From NCBI RefSeq assembly GCF_947503795.1, contig NZ_CANNEZ010000001.1, positions 301,001 to 365,000 of the forward strand: 64,000 nt of DNA. The letters run 5' to 3'. This document shows positions 32,930 to 42,484 of the stretch, piece by piece; within the stretch, counting starts at the first letter, position 1; the number at the start of each line of letters is the position of its first letter. The translations under genes were made by a program, and so were the position numbers. The notes beneath the pieces were generated by a model. That model was not told the DNA's origin and ran no database searches. It saw nothing but the letters and a program-made list of their open reading frames with translations. Origin of the DNA: an uncultured Jannaschia sp. (GTDB taxonomy: Bacteria > Pseudomonadota > Alphaproteobacteria > Rhodobacterales > Rhodobacteraceae).

Positions 32930-33870
32930 TGCTCGGCAAAACGGCAGGCGGTCTCCTGTGGATGTTTCGATATCTGGAGCGGACTGAGAATATCGCGCGG
33001 CTGGTCGAGACCGGCCATCGCATCGCCCTGACGCGCCCCGACCGCGCGGAAACCGAATGGGCCTCGGTCCTCAGCACGGCGGGCGTGCGGCAGGCCTTCG
33101 ATGCTGCCCATGACGACGTCACCGCCGAAGCGGTGATCGACTGGCTGCTGCGATCGCCGGACAACGCGTCCTCGGTCCTGGCCTGCGTGGAATCGGCGCG
33201 GATGAACGCGCGTACGGTCCGCACCGCCCTGACCCGCGAGGTCTGGGAGGCGGTCAACGAATGCTGGATGACGCTGCGCGCGGACCTGTCGCGCAAGGTC
33301 ACGATGCGCAGCCTGCCCAAGGTCCTCGGCGCGATCCGACAGCGCTCGGCCTTCGTGCGGGGCACGATGCATGGCACGATGCTGCGCAACGAGATCTTCG
33401 ACTTCTCGCGATTGGGGACCTTCATGGAGCGTGCGGACGCCACCGCGCGGCTTCTGGACGTGAAGTACTACGTGCTCCTGCCGACCGCCGCCGGTGTCGG
33501 CTCGCCCCTCGACAACGCGCAATGGGAGGTGATCCTGCGCTCGGTCTCGGCCGAGAACGCGTTCTTGATGGTGCACGGCCGGACCCGCCGACCGGCCGAC
33601 ATCGCGAGGTTCCTGATGCTCGACAAGCGGATGCCGCGCAGTCTGGCGTTCTGCTACAAGAAGATTGGCGGCAATCTCGGCTATCTCGAACGCGACCATG
33701 GCATCCGGATGCCCAGCCACGACCTCGCCGAGGAGGTCTGCCGCAAGCTCGACAGTGCCAGCATCGAGAGCGTGTTCGAAGAGGGGCTGCACGAGTTCCT
33801 GCAGGATTTCCTGCGGATGAACGCGGCACTCGGGGCGCAGATCGAAACCGATTACAGGTTCGTCAAATGA
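32926..33870 (+). CDS. Alpha-E domain protein (COG2307)
   Basis: 314 residues from the ATG at 32926; an ATG at 32929 follows directly. It begins GGLLWMFRYLERTENIARLVE, the conserved alpha-E helix that usually opens these proteins, followed by SARMNARTVRTALTREVWE and NEIFDFSRLGTFMERAD. All-helical, no catalytic residues recognised. The family is almost always next to a circularly permuted ATP-grasp and a transglutaminase gene, and is predicted to assist the ligase. Start and stop overlap both neighbours, indicating translational coupling. Confidence 0.9.
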   Translation: MMLGKTAGGLLWMFRYLERTENIARLVETGHRIALTRPDRAETEWASVLSTAGVRQAFDAAHDDVTAEAVIDWLLRSPDNASSVLACVESARMNARTVRTALTREVWEAVNECWMTLRADLSRKVTMRSLPKVLGAIRQRSAFVRGTMHGTMLRNEIFDFSRLGTFMERADATARLLDVKYYVLLPTAAGVGSPLDNAQWEVILRSVSAENAFLMVHGRTRRPADIARFLMLDKRMPRSLAFCYKKIGGNLGYLERDHGIRMPSHDLAEEVCRKLDSASIESVFEEGLHEFLQDFLRMNAALGAQIETDYRFVK

Positions 33871-34697
33871 CCAGACGCCTCGATATACGCCACGTCACGA
33901 CCTATCGCTGGGACGGCCCCACGACATATGGCCTCCAGCAGCTGCGCCTGACGCCGAAGAACCGCCCGGACCAGAAGATCCTGTCTTGGGATACCCGGAT
34001 CGAGGGCGGGCGCATCGAGGTCGAGTTCGACGATGCGAATGCCAACCGGACGCAGCTGGTATCCATCAATCCCGGCGCGGGCGAGATCCGCATCATCGCC
34101 GAGGGCCGCGTCGAGATGAGCGATGCGGGCGGCGTCATCGGAAAGCAGGGCGGCTTCGTGCCCTTGTGGATGTTCCTGCGCCCGACGGATCGCACCCGGC
34201 GCGGCAGCGGCACGCTCGCCTTCGCGCGCGAGGTCCGCGAGATGTCGGACGATCTGGGCCAGCTCCACCGTCTGTCCGAGGTGATCCGCGACGCGGTGAC
34301 CTACGCGACCGGCACGACGGACGTGGACATGACCGCCGAGGAGGCGATCGATGCGGGCACCGGCGTCTGCCAGGACCACGCGCATATCTTCGTCACCTGC
34401 GCGCGCCTGCTCGACCGGCCCGCGCGCTACGTCTCGGGCTACCTGCGGATGGACGGTCAGGACGCGCAGACCGCGACCCATGCCTGGGCCGAGGCCTATG
34501 TCGACGGGATCGGCTGGGTCGGGTTCGACGTCTCGAACGGCATCTCGCCCGACGACCGCTACGTGCGGGTCGCCACGGGCCGGGACTATGCGGAGGCCGC
34601 GCCGGTGACGGGCGTGCGCCAGGGCGCCGGGATCGAGGCGATGGATGTCGAGCTGATCGTCTCCGAGGGCCAGGCCCAGAAGCAGTCGCAGCAATAG
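33867..34697 (+). CDS. Transglutaminase-like cysteine peptidase (COG1305)
   Basis: 276 residues from the ATG at 33867, overlapping the alpha-E stop. An N-terminal beta-sandwich domain (YGLQQLRLTPKNRP) precedes the papain-like transglutaminase core with catalytic C168 (GVCQDHAH), H205 (ATHAWAEAY) and D221 (FDVSNG). No signal peptide, so cytoplasmic. The combination with ATP-grasp and alpha-E suggests it cuts or forms the amide bonds the ligase makes. The Gln-rich tail is probably unstructured. Confidence 0.9.
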   Translation: MTRRLDIRHVTTYRWDGPTTYGLQQLRLTPKNRPDQKILSWDTRIEGGRIEVEFDDANANRTQLVSINPGAGEIRIIAEGRVEMSDAGGVIGKQGGFVPLWMFLRPTDRTRRGSGTLAFAREVREMSDDLGQLHRLSEVIRDAVTYATGTTDVDMTAEEAIDAGTGVCQDHAHIFVTCARLLDRPARYVSGYLRMDGQDAQTATHAWAEAYVDGIGWVGFDVSNGISPDDRYVRVATGRDYAEAAPVTGVRQGAGIEAMDVELIVSEGQAQKQSQQ

Positions 34698-34829
34698 GAC
34701 CGCGCGCGTCGCGCGCCGACTCTAGGAGCGCACTGGACCTGGCGCCAAACGCTCGTCCCCGGTGAGTTCCCGTTGCGCGGCCCCTGCGGGCATGGCACAG
34801 CACGGCAACCATTTTTCTGGACCTCGCCC

Positions 34830-35558
34830 ATGACCTATTGCGTCGGCCTGCAACTCGATCGCGGCCTTGTCTTCATGTCCGACACGCGCACCAATGCCGG
34901 CGTCGACAACGTCTCGACCTATCGCAAGATGCACACCTGGGAGGTGCCGGGCGAGCGGGCGATGGTTCTGATGACCGCGGGTAATCTCGCCACCACGCAG
35001 GCCGTCGTCAGTCTTCTGGACGAGCGCAACCTCGCGCCCTCCGAACGCAGCCCCTCGCTCCTGACTGCGCCGTCGATGTTCCAGGCCGCGCGCCTGATCG
35101 GCGAAACGCTGCGGGGCGTCATCGCCGATGCGCGCGATGTGAAATCCAAGGCCAACACCTTCAACGCAACGATGGTCTTCGGCGGTCAGGTCGCGGGCTC
35201 GCCGCCCCGGCTCTACATGATCTATCCCGAGGGCAACTTCATCGAAGCGCAGCCCGATACGCCCTTCTTCCAGATCGGTGAGACGAAATACGGCCGCCCC
35301 ATCCTCGTGCGCGCTTACGATCCGGCGATGACATTCGAGGTGGCCGCCAAGCTCCTGATGGTCAGCTTCGATTCAACGATCCGCGCCAACCTGTCGGTCA
35401 GCACGCCGCTGGACCTGCAACTCCTCGAGACCGATACCTGCCGCCTCGGGCTCGACCGCCGCATTCAGGACAGCGACGCCGATTTTGCGGCGATCTCGGA
35501 CGGGTGGTCCGACGCGCTGCGCACCGCATTCCATAGCCTGCCCGACGTGACCCTCTGA
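34830..35558 (+). CDS. Anbu peptidase (proteasome-like)
   Basis: 242 residues from the ATG at 34830. The N-terminus MTYCVGLQLDRGLVFMSDTRTNAGVD fits the Anbu/HslV-type Ntn-hydrolase fold, with Thr2 as the likely nucleophile after Met removal. The MVLMTAGNLATTQ and TMVFGGQV segments are the following strands. Anbu is a self-compartmentalising protease usually encoded with alpha-E, ATP-grasp and transglutaminase genes, exactly as here. There are 132 bases between the transglutaminase stop and this gene, so it may have its own promoter. Confidence 0.9.
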   Translation: MTYCVGLQLDRGLVFMSDTRTNAGVDNVSTYRKMHTWEVPGERAMVLMTAGNLATTQAVVSLLDERNLAPSERSPSLLTAPSMFQAARLIGETLRGVIADARDVKSKANTFNATMVFGGQVAGSPPRLYMIYPEGNFIEAQPDTPFFQIGETKYGRPILVRAYDPAMTFEVAAKLLMVSFDSTIRANLSVSTPLDLQLLETDTCRLGLDRRIQDSDADFAAISDGWSDALRTAFHSLPDVTL

Positions 35559-35625
35559 CGCGGGCGGGCGGGCAGCGGTTGAAGCGCCGCGCCCCCCGGC
35601 TATCGTCCGCAGGCTTGGAGGCCCG

Positions 35626-36279
35626 ATGCTGCTGGACGTGCGCGAGATCGAGAAGAGTTACGAGACGGGCGACGGGTCGCAGCCGGTCCTGCGCGGCGTC
35701 TCGCTCGCCATCCCCGCCGGACGCACGCTCGCCCTCACCGGCGAGAGCGGGTCGGGAAAGTCGACGCTCCTGCATCTGATCGGTGGCCTCGACGCGCCCG
35801 ACGCGGGCGTCATCGAGATCGACGGCCGCGACATCGCCGCCCTCGATGAAGCGGGTCGGGCGGACATGCGGCGCACCACCGTGGGTCTCGTCTTCCAGCA
35901 GTTCAATCTCATCCCCTCGCTCGATGTCGGCGCCAACCTGACCTTTCATGCCCGGCTGGCGGGCCATCCGCCGGACGATGTGGCGGCGCTGGCCGAACGG
36001 CTCGGGCTGGCCGGGCATCTCGACCGCTACCCCGAGCAACTTTCGGGTGGCCAGCAGCAGCGCGTCGCCATCGGGCGGACGCTTCTGGCGCGCCCGAAGC
36101 TCGTCCTCGCCGACGAGCCGACCGGCAATCTCGACGAGGCGACCGGCGACGCGATGCTCGACGTGATGCGCGACATGGTCGTCCGGGCGGGTGCCGCCCT
36201 CCTGATGGTGACCCATTCCGAACGGCTCGCTGGGCGGCTCGACGCGCGGCTGCATCTGCGCGCCGGGCGCGTGACGTGA
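35626..36279 (+). CDS. ABC transporter ATP-binding protein (LolD/MacB type)
   Basis: 217 residues, with a GGAGG ribosome-binding site before the ATG. Walker A GESGSGKSTLLHLIGGLD, Q-loop VFQQFNLIPSLDV, signature LSGGQQQRVAIGR and Walker B LVLADEPTGNLDE are all intact. The type drives FtsX-like permeases in lipoprotein release or export. Its stop overlaps the GTG start of the permease gene, so they form one transporter. Confidence 0.92.
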   Translation: MLLDVREIEKSYETGDGSQPVLRGVSLAIPAGRTLALTGESGSGKSTLLHLIGGLDAPDAGVIEIDGRDIAALDEAGRADMRRTTVGLVFQQFNLIPSLDVGANLTFHARLAGHPPDDVAALAERLGLAGHLDRYPEQLSGGQQQRVAIGRTLLARPKLVLADEPTGNLDEATGDAMLDVMRDMVVRAGAALLMVTHSERLAGRLDARLHLRAGRVT

Positions 36280-38654
36280 ACCGCGCGGCCCTGCAAGCGC
36301 TCCTGTCGCACTGGCTGCGGCACCCGGTGCAGCTGGTGACGCTGGTGGTGGGCCTTGCGCTCGCAACCGGCCTCTGGACCGGCGTGCAGGCGATCAACGC
36401 GCAGGCGCGGCTCAGCTACGACCAGGCCGCCGCGACCCTTGGGGCGCAGGGTGGAACCCGGCTTGAGGGGCCGCTGACCCTTGCCGATTTCGCCGCCGCA
36501 CGCCGCGCGGGCTGGGCGGTGACGCCCGTGATCGAGGCGCGCCTGCCGCGCTCTACCGTGCGGCTGATCGGGCTCGACCCCTTCACCGCACCGGCCGCGG
36601 GCCCGTTGCCGGATCTGGGTGGCGATGGCGATCTCGCGGGGTTCCTGGCCGGCGAGGTGATCTTCGCTGCGCCCGACGCGATGGACCGGCTGCCCGACGG
36701 CCTGCCGACCGTCCGGCCGCTGGAGGGTCTCGCGCCCGGACATGTCCTCGCCGATATCGCCGCGGCGCAGGCGCTGCTGGGCACGGACCGGATCGACCAT
36801 CTCGCCATACTCGGCGGGGGACCTGAGGTTTTAGGACTGGTCGACCTCCTGCCCGGCACACGCCTCGTCACGACCGACGGGGCCGGGGATGTCGCGCGCC
36901 TGACCGACAGCTTCCATCTCAACCTGACGGCCTTCGCGCTCCTGGCCTTCGCGGTCGGTCTCTTCATCGTGCACGCCGCCATCGGCCTCGCCTTCGAACA
37001 GCGTCGCCCGCTCTTTCGGACGCTGCGTGCGCTTGGCGTCTCGGCACGTCGGCTGACCTGGCTTCTGGCGGGCGAACTGGTCGCCTTCACACTCATCGCG
37101 GGCGCCCTCGGGATCGTGCTGGGCTATCTCGTGGCGGCGGCCCTTCTGCCGGGCGTGGCCGCGACGCTCTCGGGGCTCTATGGCGCAGGGGTCGCGGGGA
37201 CGCTCGGCCTGGCGCCGATCTGGTGGCTCTCGGGCTTCGCCATGGCCGGTGCGGGTCTGGCCATCGCGGGCGGCGGCAGCCTCTGGCGGCTCGCCCAGTT
37301 GCCGGTGCTGGCGCCCGCCATGCCCCGCGCTTGGGCACGCGCGCGGGCATCGACCTTGATGCGGCAGGCCGGTGCGGGGCTGGCCCTTCTGGCCGCGTCG
37401 GCCGCGCTTGCACTGTTCGGTCATGGCCTTGTCGCGGGCTTTCTCTGTCTCGGCGCGCTCCTTCTCGGGGCGGCGCTTCTCCTGCTGCCGCTCCTGTCGC
37501 TCCTGCTCGATCTCGGGGCGCGGATGGCGCGCGGAGCGGTGGCGCAATGGCTCTGGGCCGACGCGCGCCAGCAGCTTCCGGGCCTCAGCATCGCGCTGAT
37601 GGCGCTGCTCCTCGCGCTCTCGGCCAATATCGGCGTCAGCACCATGGTCGGCAGCTTCCGGGCGACCTTCACGGGCTGGCTCGATCAGCGCCTCGCCTCC
37701 GAGCTCTACGTCACCGCCGCCACCCCGGCCGAGGCCGAAGCGCTCGTGGCCTTTCTGGAGCCGCGCGTGGACGCGATCCTGCCGATCACCTCGACGGAGG
37801 CCGAGCTCCAGGGCGCGCCGGGCGAAGTCTTCGGCGTCGCCGACCACGCGACCTACCGCGATCACTGGCCGATCCTCGACGGCATCCCAGAGCTCTGGGA
37901 CCAGCTGGCCGACGGGGAGGGCGCGCTCGTCAACGAACAGCTCGCCCGGCGCGAGGGGCTCTGGGCCGGCGACGGGGTCGATCTGGGCGCGGCCGGGCGG
38001 CAAACCATCCTCGGGGTCTATTCCGACTACGGCAATCCGCGCGGCCAGGCCATCCTCGGCCTCGCGCCCTTCGATGCGCTCTTTCCCGAGGCGCCGCGTC
38101 TGCGCTTCGCCCTTCGCGTGCGACCGGATGCCGTCGCCCCGCTCGTGGCCGATGTGCGCGACCGGTTCGGCCTGCCGCGCGACCGGCTGGTCGACCAGGC
38201 CGGGATCAAGCGCTTCTCGCTCGACGTGTTCGAGCAGACCTTCGCCGTCACCGCCGCGCTCAATGTCCTGACGCTGGGCGTCGCGGGGTTCGCGCTCTGG
38301 GCGTCGCTGACGACCCTCGGCACCATGCGCCTGCCGCAGGTCGCGCCGGTCTGGGCAATCGGCCTGACGCGCGGGCGGCTGGCGGCGCTCGATCTTGCCC
38401 GCGCCGTCCTTCTCGGGGCGGCGACGGCGGCGTTGGCCATTCCGGTCGGCATTGCGCTGGCCTGGGTGCTTCTGGCTGTGGTCAACGTGCAGGCCTTCGG
38501 CTGGCGCCTGCCGCTCCGCCCCGATCCCGGCGGCTGGGCGGCGCTGGCGCTCTGGGCGGTCCTTGCCGCTGCGTTGGCCGCGGCCCTGCCGGCATGGCGC
38601 ATGTGGCGAATGCCGCCCGCCCGGCTCGTGAAGGTCTTCGCCCATGAACGCTAG
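36276..38654 (+). CDS. FtsX-like ABC transporter permease
   Basis: 792 residues from a GTG overlapping the ATPase stop. About ten membrane helices are visible: one near the N-terminus, then a periplasmic domain of about 200 residues, and two FtsX-type helix bundles (for example AFALLAFAVGLFIVHAAIGLAFEQRR and AALNVLTLGVAGFALWASLTTLG). The second half repeats the fold, so a single permease contains both FtsX modules. Partner: the 217-residue ATPase. Possible role in envelope lipid or lipoprotein handling with the lipocalin-like protein downstream. Alanine- and leucine-rich. Confidence 0.88.
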   Translation: MNRAALQALLSHWLRHPVQLVTLVVGLALATGLWTGVQAINAQARLSYDQAAATLGAQGGTRLEGPLTLADFAAARRAGWAVTPVIEARLPRSTVRLIGLDPFTAPAAGPLPDLGGDGDLAGFLAGEVIFAAPDAMDRLPDGLPTVRPLEGLAPGHVLADIAAAQALLGTDRIDHLAILGGGPEVLGLVDLLPGTRLVTTDGAGDVARLTDSFHLNLTAFALLAFAVGLFIVHAAIGLAFEQRRPLFRTLRALGVSARRLTWLLAGELVAFTLIAGALGIVLGYLVAAALLPGVAATLSGLYGAGVAGTLGLAPIWWLSGFAMAGAGLAIAGGGSLWRLAQLPVLAPAMPRAWARARASTLMRQAGAGLALLAASAALALFGHGLVAGFLCLGALLLGAALLLLPLLSLLLDLGARMARGAVAQWLWADARQQLPGLSIALMALLLALSANIGVSTMVGSFRATFTGWLDQRLASELYVTAATPAEAEALVAFLEPRVDAILPITSTEAELQGAPGEVFGVADHATYRDHWPILDGIPELWDQLADGEGALVNEQLARREGLWAGDGVDLGAAGRQTILGVYSDYGNPRGQAILGLAPFDALFPEAPRLRFALRVRPDAVAPLVADVRDRFGLPRDRLVDQAGIKRFSLDVFEQTFAVTAALNVLTLGVAGFALWASLTTLGTMRLPQVAPVWAIGLTRGRLAALDLARAVLLGAATAALAIPVGIALAWVLLAVVNVQAFGWRLPLRPDPGGWAALALWAVLAAALAAALPAWRMWRMPPARLVKVFAHER

Positions 38655-39660
38655 GCTGTGTCTTCTCCTCATCCTCCTGCCGCTGCAGGCTGCCGCACAG
38701 GGCTTCGCGGGCCTTGGGCAGGGCGGCGACGGCTTCGCGGTGCCGCGCCCCGATCCGGAGTTCGCCTTCCCCGCCGATCACGGCCCGCATCCCGATTACC
38801 GCATCGAATGGTGGTATCTGACCGCGAGCCTCGAAGCCGCGGACGGCACACCCTACGGCATCCAGTGGACGCTCTTCCGCTCGGCGCTGACGCCCGACGG
38901 GCCGCAGGTCTGGATGGGCCACATGGGCATCACCACACCCGACGCGCACCACTCGGGCGAACGTCTGGCGCGGGGCGGCATCGGGCAGGCCGGGGTCGAG
39001 GCCGCGCCCTTCGACGCGTGGATCGACGAGTGGCGCATGGCGGGGCCCGATCTGGGGGACCTGACGCTGACCGCGCGCGGCCCCAATGCGGGCTACGACC
39101 TCGCCCTGACCGCAGAGGGGCCGCTCGTCTTTCACGGGGCGGACGGCTTCTCGGTGAAGTCCGCCAGCGGGCAGGCGAGCTACTACTATTCGCAGCCGTT
39201 CTACCGGGTCTCGGGCACGCTGGACCTGCCGTCGGGACCGGTCGAGGTGACGGGGCAGGGATGGCTCGATCGCGAATGGTCGTCCCAGCCGCTCGAGGAC
39301 GACCAGGAGGGCTGGGACTGGTTTTCGCTGCATCTCGAGGGCGGCGCCAAGCTGATGGCGTTCCAGCTGCGCGGCGGAACGCCCTTCAAATACGCCTCGT
39401 GGATCGATCCCGACGGCACTCTGACGCCCTATTCCGGCGACGCGCTCCGCCTTGAGGCGCTCGACGTCTCGCAGGTGGCCGGGCGGGACGTGCCCACCGA
39501 ATGGCGGCTGGAGCTGCCCGCCCGCGATCTCGACCTTACGGTGACCGCGGTGAACGCACTGAGTTGGCAGGCGACCCTCTTTCCCTATTGGGAGGGGCCG
39601 GTCACGGCCGCCGGAAGCCATGCCGCGACGGGCTATCTGGAGATGACCGGCTATGAGTGA
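38644..39660 (+). CDS. Lipocalin-like (AttH/CrtC-type) secreted protein
   Basis: 338 residues. A signal peptide ends in LPLQAAAQ. The motif YRIEWWYLTASLEAADGTPYGIQWTLFR, with IEWWYLTA near residue 50, and later QGWLDREWSS are hallmarks of the AttH/carotenoid-1,2-hydratase-like double-lipocalin fold. It begins inside the permease gene end (overlap) and ends overlapping the oxidase gene. AttH proteins frequently accompany an ABC transporter; the ligand is not known. The C-terminus ends in MTGYE. Confidence 0.85.
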   Translation: MNARLCLLLILLPLQAAAQGFAGLGQGGDGFAVPRPDPEFAFPADHGPHPDYRIEWWYLTASLEAADGTPYGIQWTLFRSALTPDGPQVWMGHMGITTPDAHHSGERLARGGIGQAGVEAAPFDAWIDEWRMAGPDLGDLTLTARGPNAGYDLALTAEGPLVFHGADGFSVKSASGQASYYYSQPFYRVSGTLDLPSGPVEVTGQGWLDREWSSQPLEDDQEGWDWFSLHLEGGAKLMAFQLRGGTPFKYASWIDPDGTLTPYSGDALRLEALDVSQVAGRDVPTEWRLELPARDLDLTVTAVNALSWQATLFPYWEGPVTAAGSHAATGYLEMTGYE

Positions 39661-40201
39661 CCCTTGGCATCAGCTCGACACCCTTCTCGGCCATATCTGG
39701 GACCGGCTCGCCGCCGGGGTGGCGGACGCGTCCGATCCCTTCCGGTTTGTGGCGCTCGCCACCGCCGGCACGGACGGCCCCGAGGCCCGGATGGTCGGCC
39801 TGCGTGGCGCGGACCGCCGGGCCGGCACGGTCGAGGTGCATAGCGACCTCAGGACGGCCAAGATCCGTGCCCTCTGGACCGAGCCGCGCGCGGCCCTTCT
39901 GTTCTGGGACGCGGCGACGCAGGTCCAGATCCGCCTCTCGGTCGAGATGACGCTGATCCCCGCCGACCGCGACCGCTGGGCCGAGGTTCCGCCCGAGCCG
40001 AGGCTGAATTACGGCACGGACCCCGCGCCGGGCCTGCCGGTCGCATCGCCCGAGATCGTGATCCGGACCCCCGCACGCGATCGTTTCATCGCGTTGTCCG
40101 GGCAGGTCCGCGGGATCGACGCGGTCAGCCTCGCGCATCAGCCGCATCGGCGTGCCGCCTTCGACGGGCCGGACGGGCCGGGCCGCTGGGTCGCGCCCTA
40201 A
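39653..40201 (+). CDS. Pyridoxamine 5'-phosphate oxidase-like flavoprotein
   Basis: 182 residues from the ATG at 39653, overlapping the lipocalin gene end by 8 bases. The sequence PFRFVALATAGTDGPEARMVGLRG and KIRALWTEPRAALLFWDAATQVQIRL is the split-barrel FMN-binding fold of PNPOx-like proteins, rather than the vitamin-B6 enzyme itself. No clue to substrate. Coupled to the ABC/AttH genes, though the link may be only positional. Confidence 0.82.
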   Translation: MSDPWHQLDTLLGHIWDRLAAGVADASDPFRFVALATAGTDGPEARMVGLRGADRRAGTVEVHSDLRTAKIRALWTEPRAALLFWDAATQVQIRLSVEMTLIPADRDRWAEVPPEPRLNYGTDPAPGLPVASPEIVIRTPARDRFIALSGQVRGIDAVSLAHQPHRRAAFDGPDGPGRWVAP

Positions 40202-40249
40202 CCGTTTCTTCATGTCTGGCCGCTAGGCCTGCCCCCCGGAGGCCCGGAC

Positions 40250-41059
40250 ATGGCAGGCAACGACGCGCGCCCGATCATCATCAAGCGCATCAAGAAGGTC
40301 GAGGGTGGGGGGCATCACGGTGGCGCGTGGAAGGTCGCCTATGCCGATTTCGTCACCGCGATGATGGCCTTCTTCATGCTCATGTGGCTCCTCAATGCCA
40401 CCACCGAGAAGCAGCGCAAGGGCCTCGCGGACTACTTCAATCCCACGATCGCAATCAGCCGTGCCTCGGGCGGCGGGGATGGCGCGATGGGCGGCGACAG
40501 CACCGCCGCCGACGCGCTTGTCGTCCAGACCGGGCGCGGCGGCATCACCCCCACCGAGGTGCATGGGACCGCGGATGCAGAGGGCGAGATGACGGCCGCG
40601 GCCGCCGCGCTGATGGGAAAGGGCGGCGACAGCCTTCTCGACACCGAGCAGCTTCGCCACGTCACCGTCCGCCTTTCCGACGAAGGCACCGTGATCGAGA
40701 TCTTCGACCTGCCGGACCGGCCGCTGTTCGACGGGACCACGCCGACGCCCCTTCTCCTCGGTATCATCCAGGCGGCCAAGTCCGAGCTGACGCCGCGCCG
40801 CAACATGATCGCGATCGGCGTCTTCACCGCCGCCGCACCGATCGTGGTGCGGGACGCCGGGCTTTGGGCGCTGTCGACCGCGCGGGCCGATTCGCTCCGC
40901 GCGGCCCTGCCGACGATCGGGATCGACGACGGTCGGGTCGCCCGGATCACCGGCCATGCCGACCGCCGCCCCGCCAACGCCAACCCCTTGTCCGAGCGGA
41001 ACAATCGCGTCGAACTCATCCTTCTGCGCAACACGCCGCGACCCGCGCGACCACGATAA
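40250..41059 (+). CDS. motB: Flagellar motor stator protein MotB
   Basis: 269 residues, preceded by a GGAGG site. The cytoplasmic N-terminus with WKVAYADFVTAMMAFFMLMWLL contains the single membrane helix and the proton-binding Asp (YADFVTAMM). A linker is followed by an OmpA-like peptidoglycan-binding domain (ARADSLRAALPTIGIDD, RITGHADRRP). It heads a five-gene flagellar block; motA is not in the window. Confidence 0.92.
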   Translation: MAGNDARPIIIKRIKKVEGGGHHGGAWKVAYADFVTAMMAFFMLMWLLNATTEKQRKGLADYFNPTIAISRASGGGDGAMGGDSTAADALVVQTGRGGITPTEVHGTADAEGEMTAAAAALMGKGGDSLLDTEQLRHVTVRLSDEGTVIEIFDLPDRPLFDGTTPTPLLLGIIQAAKSELTPRRNMIAIGVFTAAAPIVVRDAGLWALSTARADSLRAALPTIGIDDGRVARITGHADRRPANANPLSERNNRVELILLRNTPRPARPR

Positions 41060-41163
41060 CAGCCCGCGCGCCGCGGCGGCGTTAGCCCCGCCTTAAGACC
41101 CGGCGGCCATGCTCGCCGCAGCACCATCCGACCGAAGCCCGAGTTTTTCAGCAAGGATTGCCG

Positions 41164-42462
41164 ATGACGATCTCCTCTTCCCTCAATGCCGGCGTGACCG
41201 GTCTGAACGTGAACGCCAGCAAGCTCGCAACGATCTCCGACAACATCGCGAACTCGGCCACCTTCGGTTACAAGCGCGCCGTCGCGGATTTCCATTCGCT
41301 CGTGCTCAATCAGTCGAAGGGCAACTATTCCGCAGGCGGCGTACGCGTCACAACGGGGCGCATGATCGATCAGCGCGGCACGCTCATCACCACGAGCAAC
41401 GCCACCGATCTGGCGGTCGGCGGGCGCGGCATGATCCCGGTCACGACCGCCACCAGTGCGGCCTCGGGCGAGGCGGTCGAGATGCGACTGACGACGACCG
41501 GATCGTTCCGGCCCGATGCCAGCGGGGTGCTGCGCACCGAAAGCGGGCTCGTCCTTCTTGGCTGGCCCGCGACGAATGACGGCATCATCCCCGCCTATCC
41601 GCGCGACGCATCCGGCGGTCTGCAACCCGTCCGCGTCGACACCAATACGTTCGAAGGCGATCCCACCACCGAGATCCTGATGGGCGTCAATCTTCCCGCG
41701 ACGGACACCCAATTCGACGCGACGGGCGACCCACGGGAGCTGACGCTCGAGTATTTTGGCAGCCTCGGGCAAGCGGAGCGGCTCGACGTCACCTATACGC
41801 CCGTGATCCCGACCGCGGGATCCAGCAATCGCTGGACGATGGAGATCCGTGATCAGGGCCAGGGCGGCATCGTCATCGGGGAATTCGACATCCTGTTCGA
41901 CGACACGCGCCAGAACGGCGGCACGATCTCGGCGGTGACGCCGCTCTCGGCCGGCGCGTACGACCCCGCGACCGGACGAATGACGATTGGCGCCTTGGGT
42001 GGCGACATCGAAGTCGAAGTCGGCCGCCCGCTCGAGGCGAAGGGCCTGTCCCAGCTTTCGGACGTGTTCGCACCCCTCTCGATCAGCAAGAACGGCTCGC
42101 CGGTCGGCAATCTCACCTCGATCGAAGTCGACGAGACCGGCATCCTCCGCGCGCTCTACGATACCGGGTTCAGCAAGGCCCTCTACCAGATCCCGATCGT
42201 GGACGTCCCGAAGCTGAATGGCCTCAAGGCACTCCCGAACCAGACCTATGCCATCTCTAGCGAGAGCGGTGCGTTCTACCTGTGGGATGCGGGCCAAGGC
42301 CCGGTCGGCGCGATGGTCGGTTTCGCCCGAGAGGAGAGTACCACCGACGTCGCGGGGGAGTTGACCCAGCTCATCCAGACCCAGCGCGCCTACAGCTCCA
42401 ACGCGAAGGTCATCCAGACCGTCGACGAGATGCTGCAGGAAACGACCAACATCAAGCGCTGA
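41164..42462 (+). CDS. flgE: Flagellar hook protein FlgE
   Basis: 432 residues from the ATG at 41164 (a TTG at 41158 is less likely). The N-terminal rod/hook helix SSSLNAGVTGLNVNASKLATISDNIANSATFGYKR and the C-terminal LTQLIQTQRAYSSNAKVIQTVDEMLQETTNIKR are the paired D0 segments of axial proteins. The middle is variable beta structure. It polymerises into the external hook. Followed 22 bases later by flgK. Confidence 0.93.
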   Translation: MTISSSLNAGVTGLNVNASKLATISDNIANSATFGYKRAVADFHSLVLNQSKGNYSAGGVRVTTGRMIDQRGTLITTSNATDLAVGGRGMIPVTTATSAASGEAVEMRLTTTGSFRPDASGVLRTESGLVLLGWPATNDGIIPAYPRDASGGLQPVRVDTNTFEGDPTTEILMGVNLPATDTQFDATGDPRELTLEYFGSLGQAERLDVTYTPVIPTAGSSNRWTMEIRDQGQGGIVIGEFDILFDDTRQNGGTISAVTPLSAGAYDPATGRMTIGALGGDIEVEVGRPLEAKGLSQLSDVFAPLSISKNGSPVGNLTSIEVDETGILRALYDTGFSKALYQIPIVDVPKLNGLKALPNQTYAISSESGAFYLWDAGQGPVGAMVGFAREESTTDVAGELTQLIQTQRAYSSNAKVIQTVDEMLQETTNIKR

Positions 42463-42484
42463 CGCATCCTGACCGGAGTTCGCC

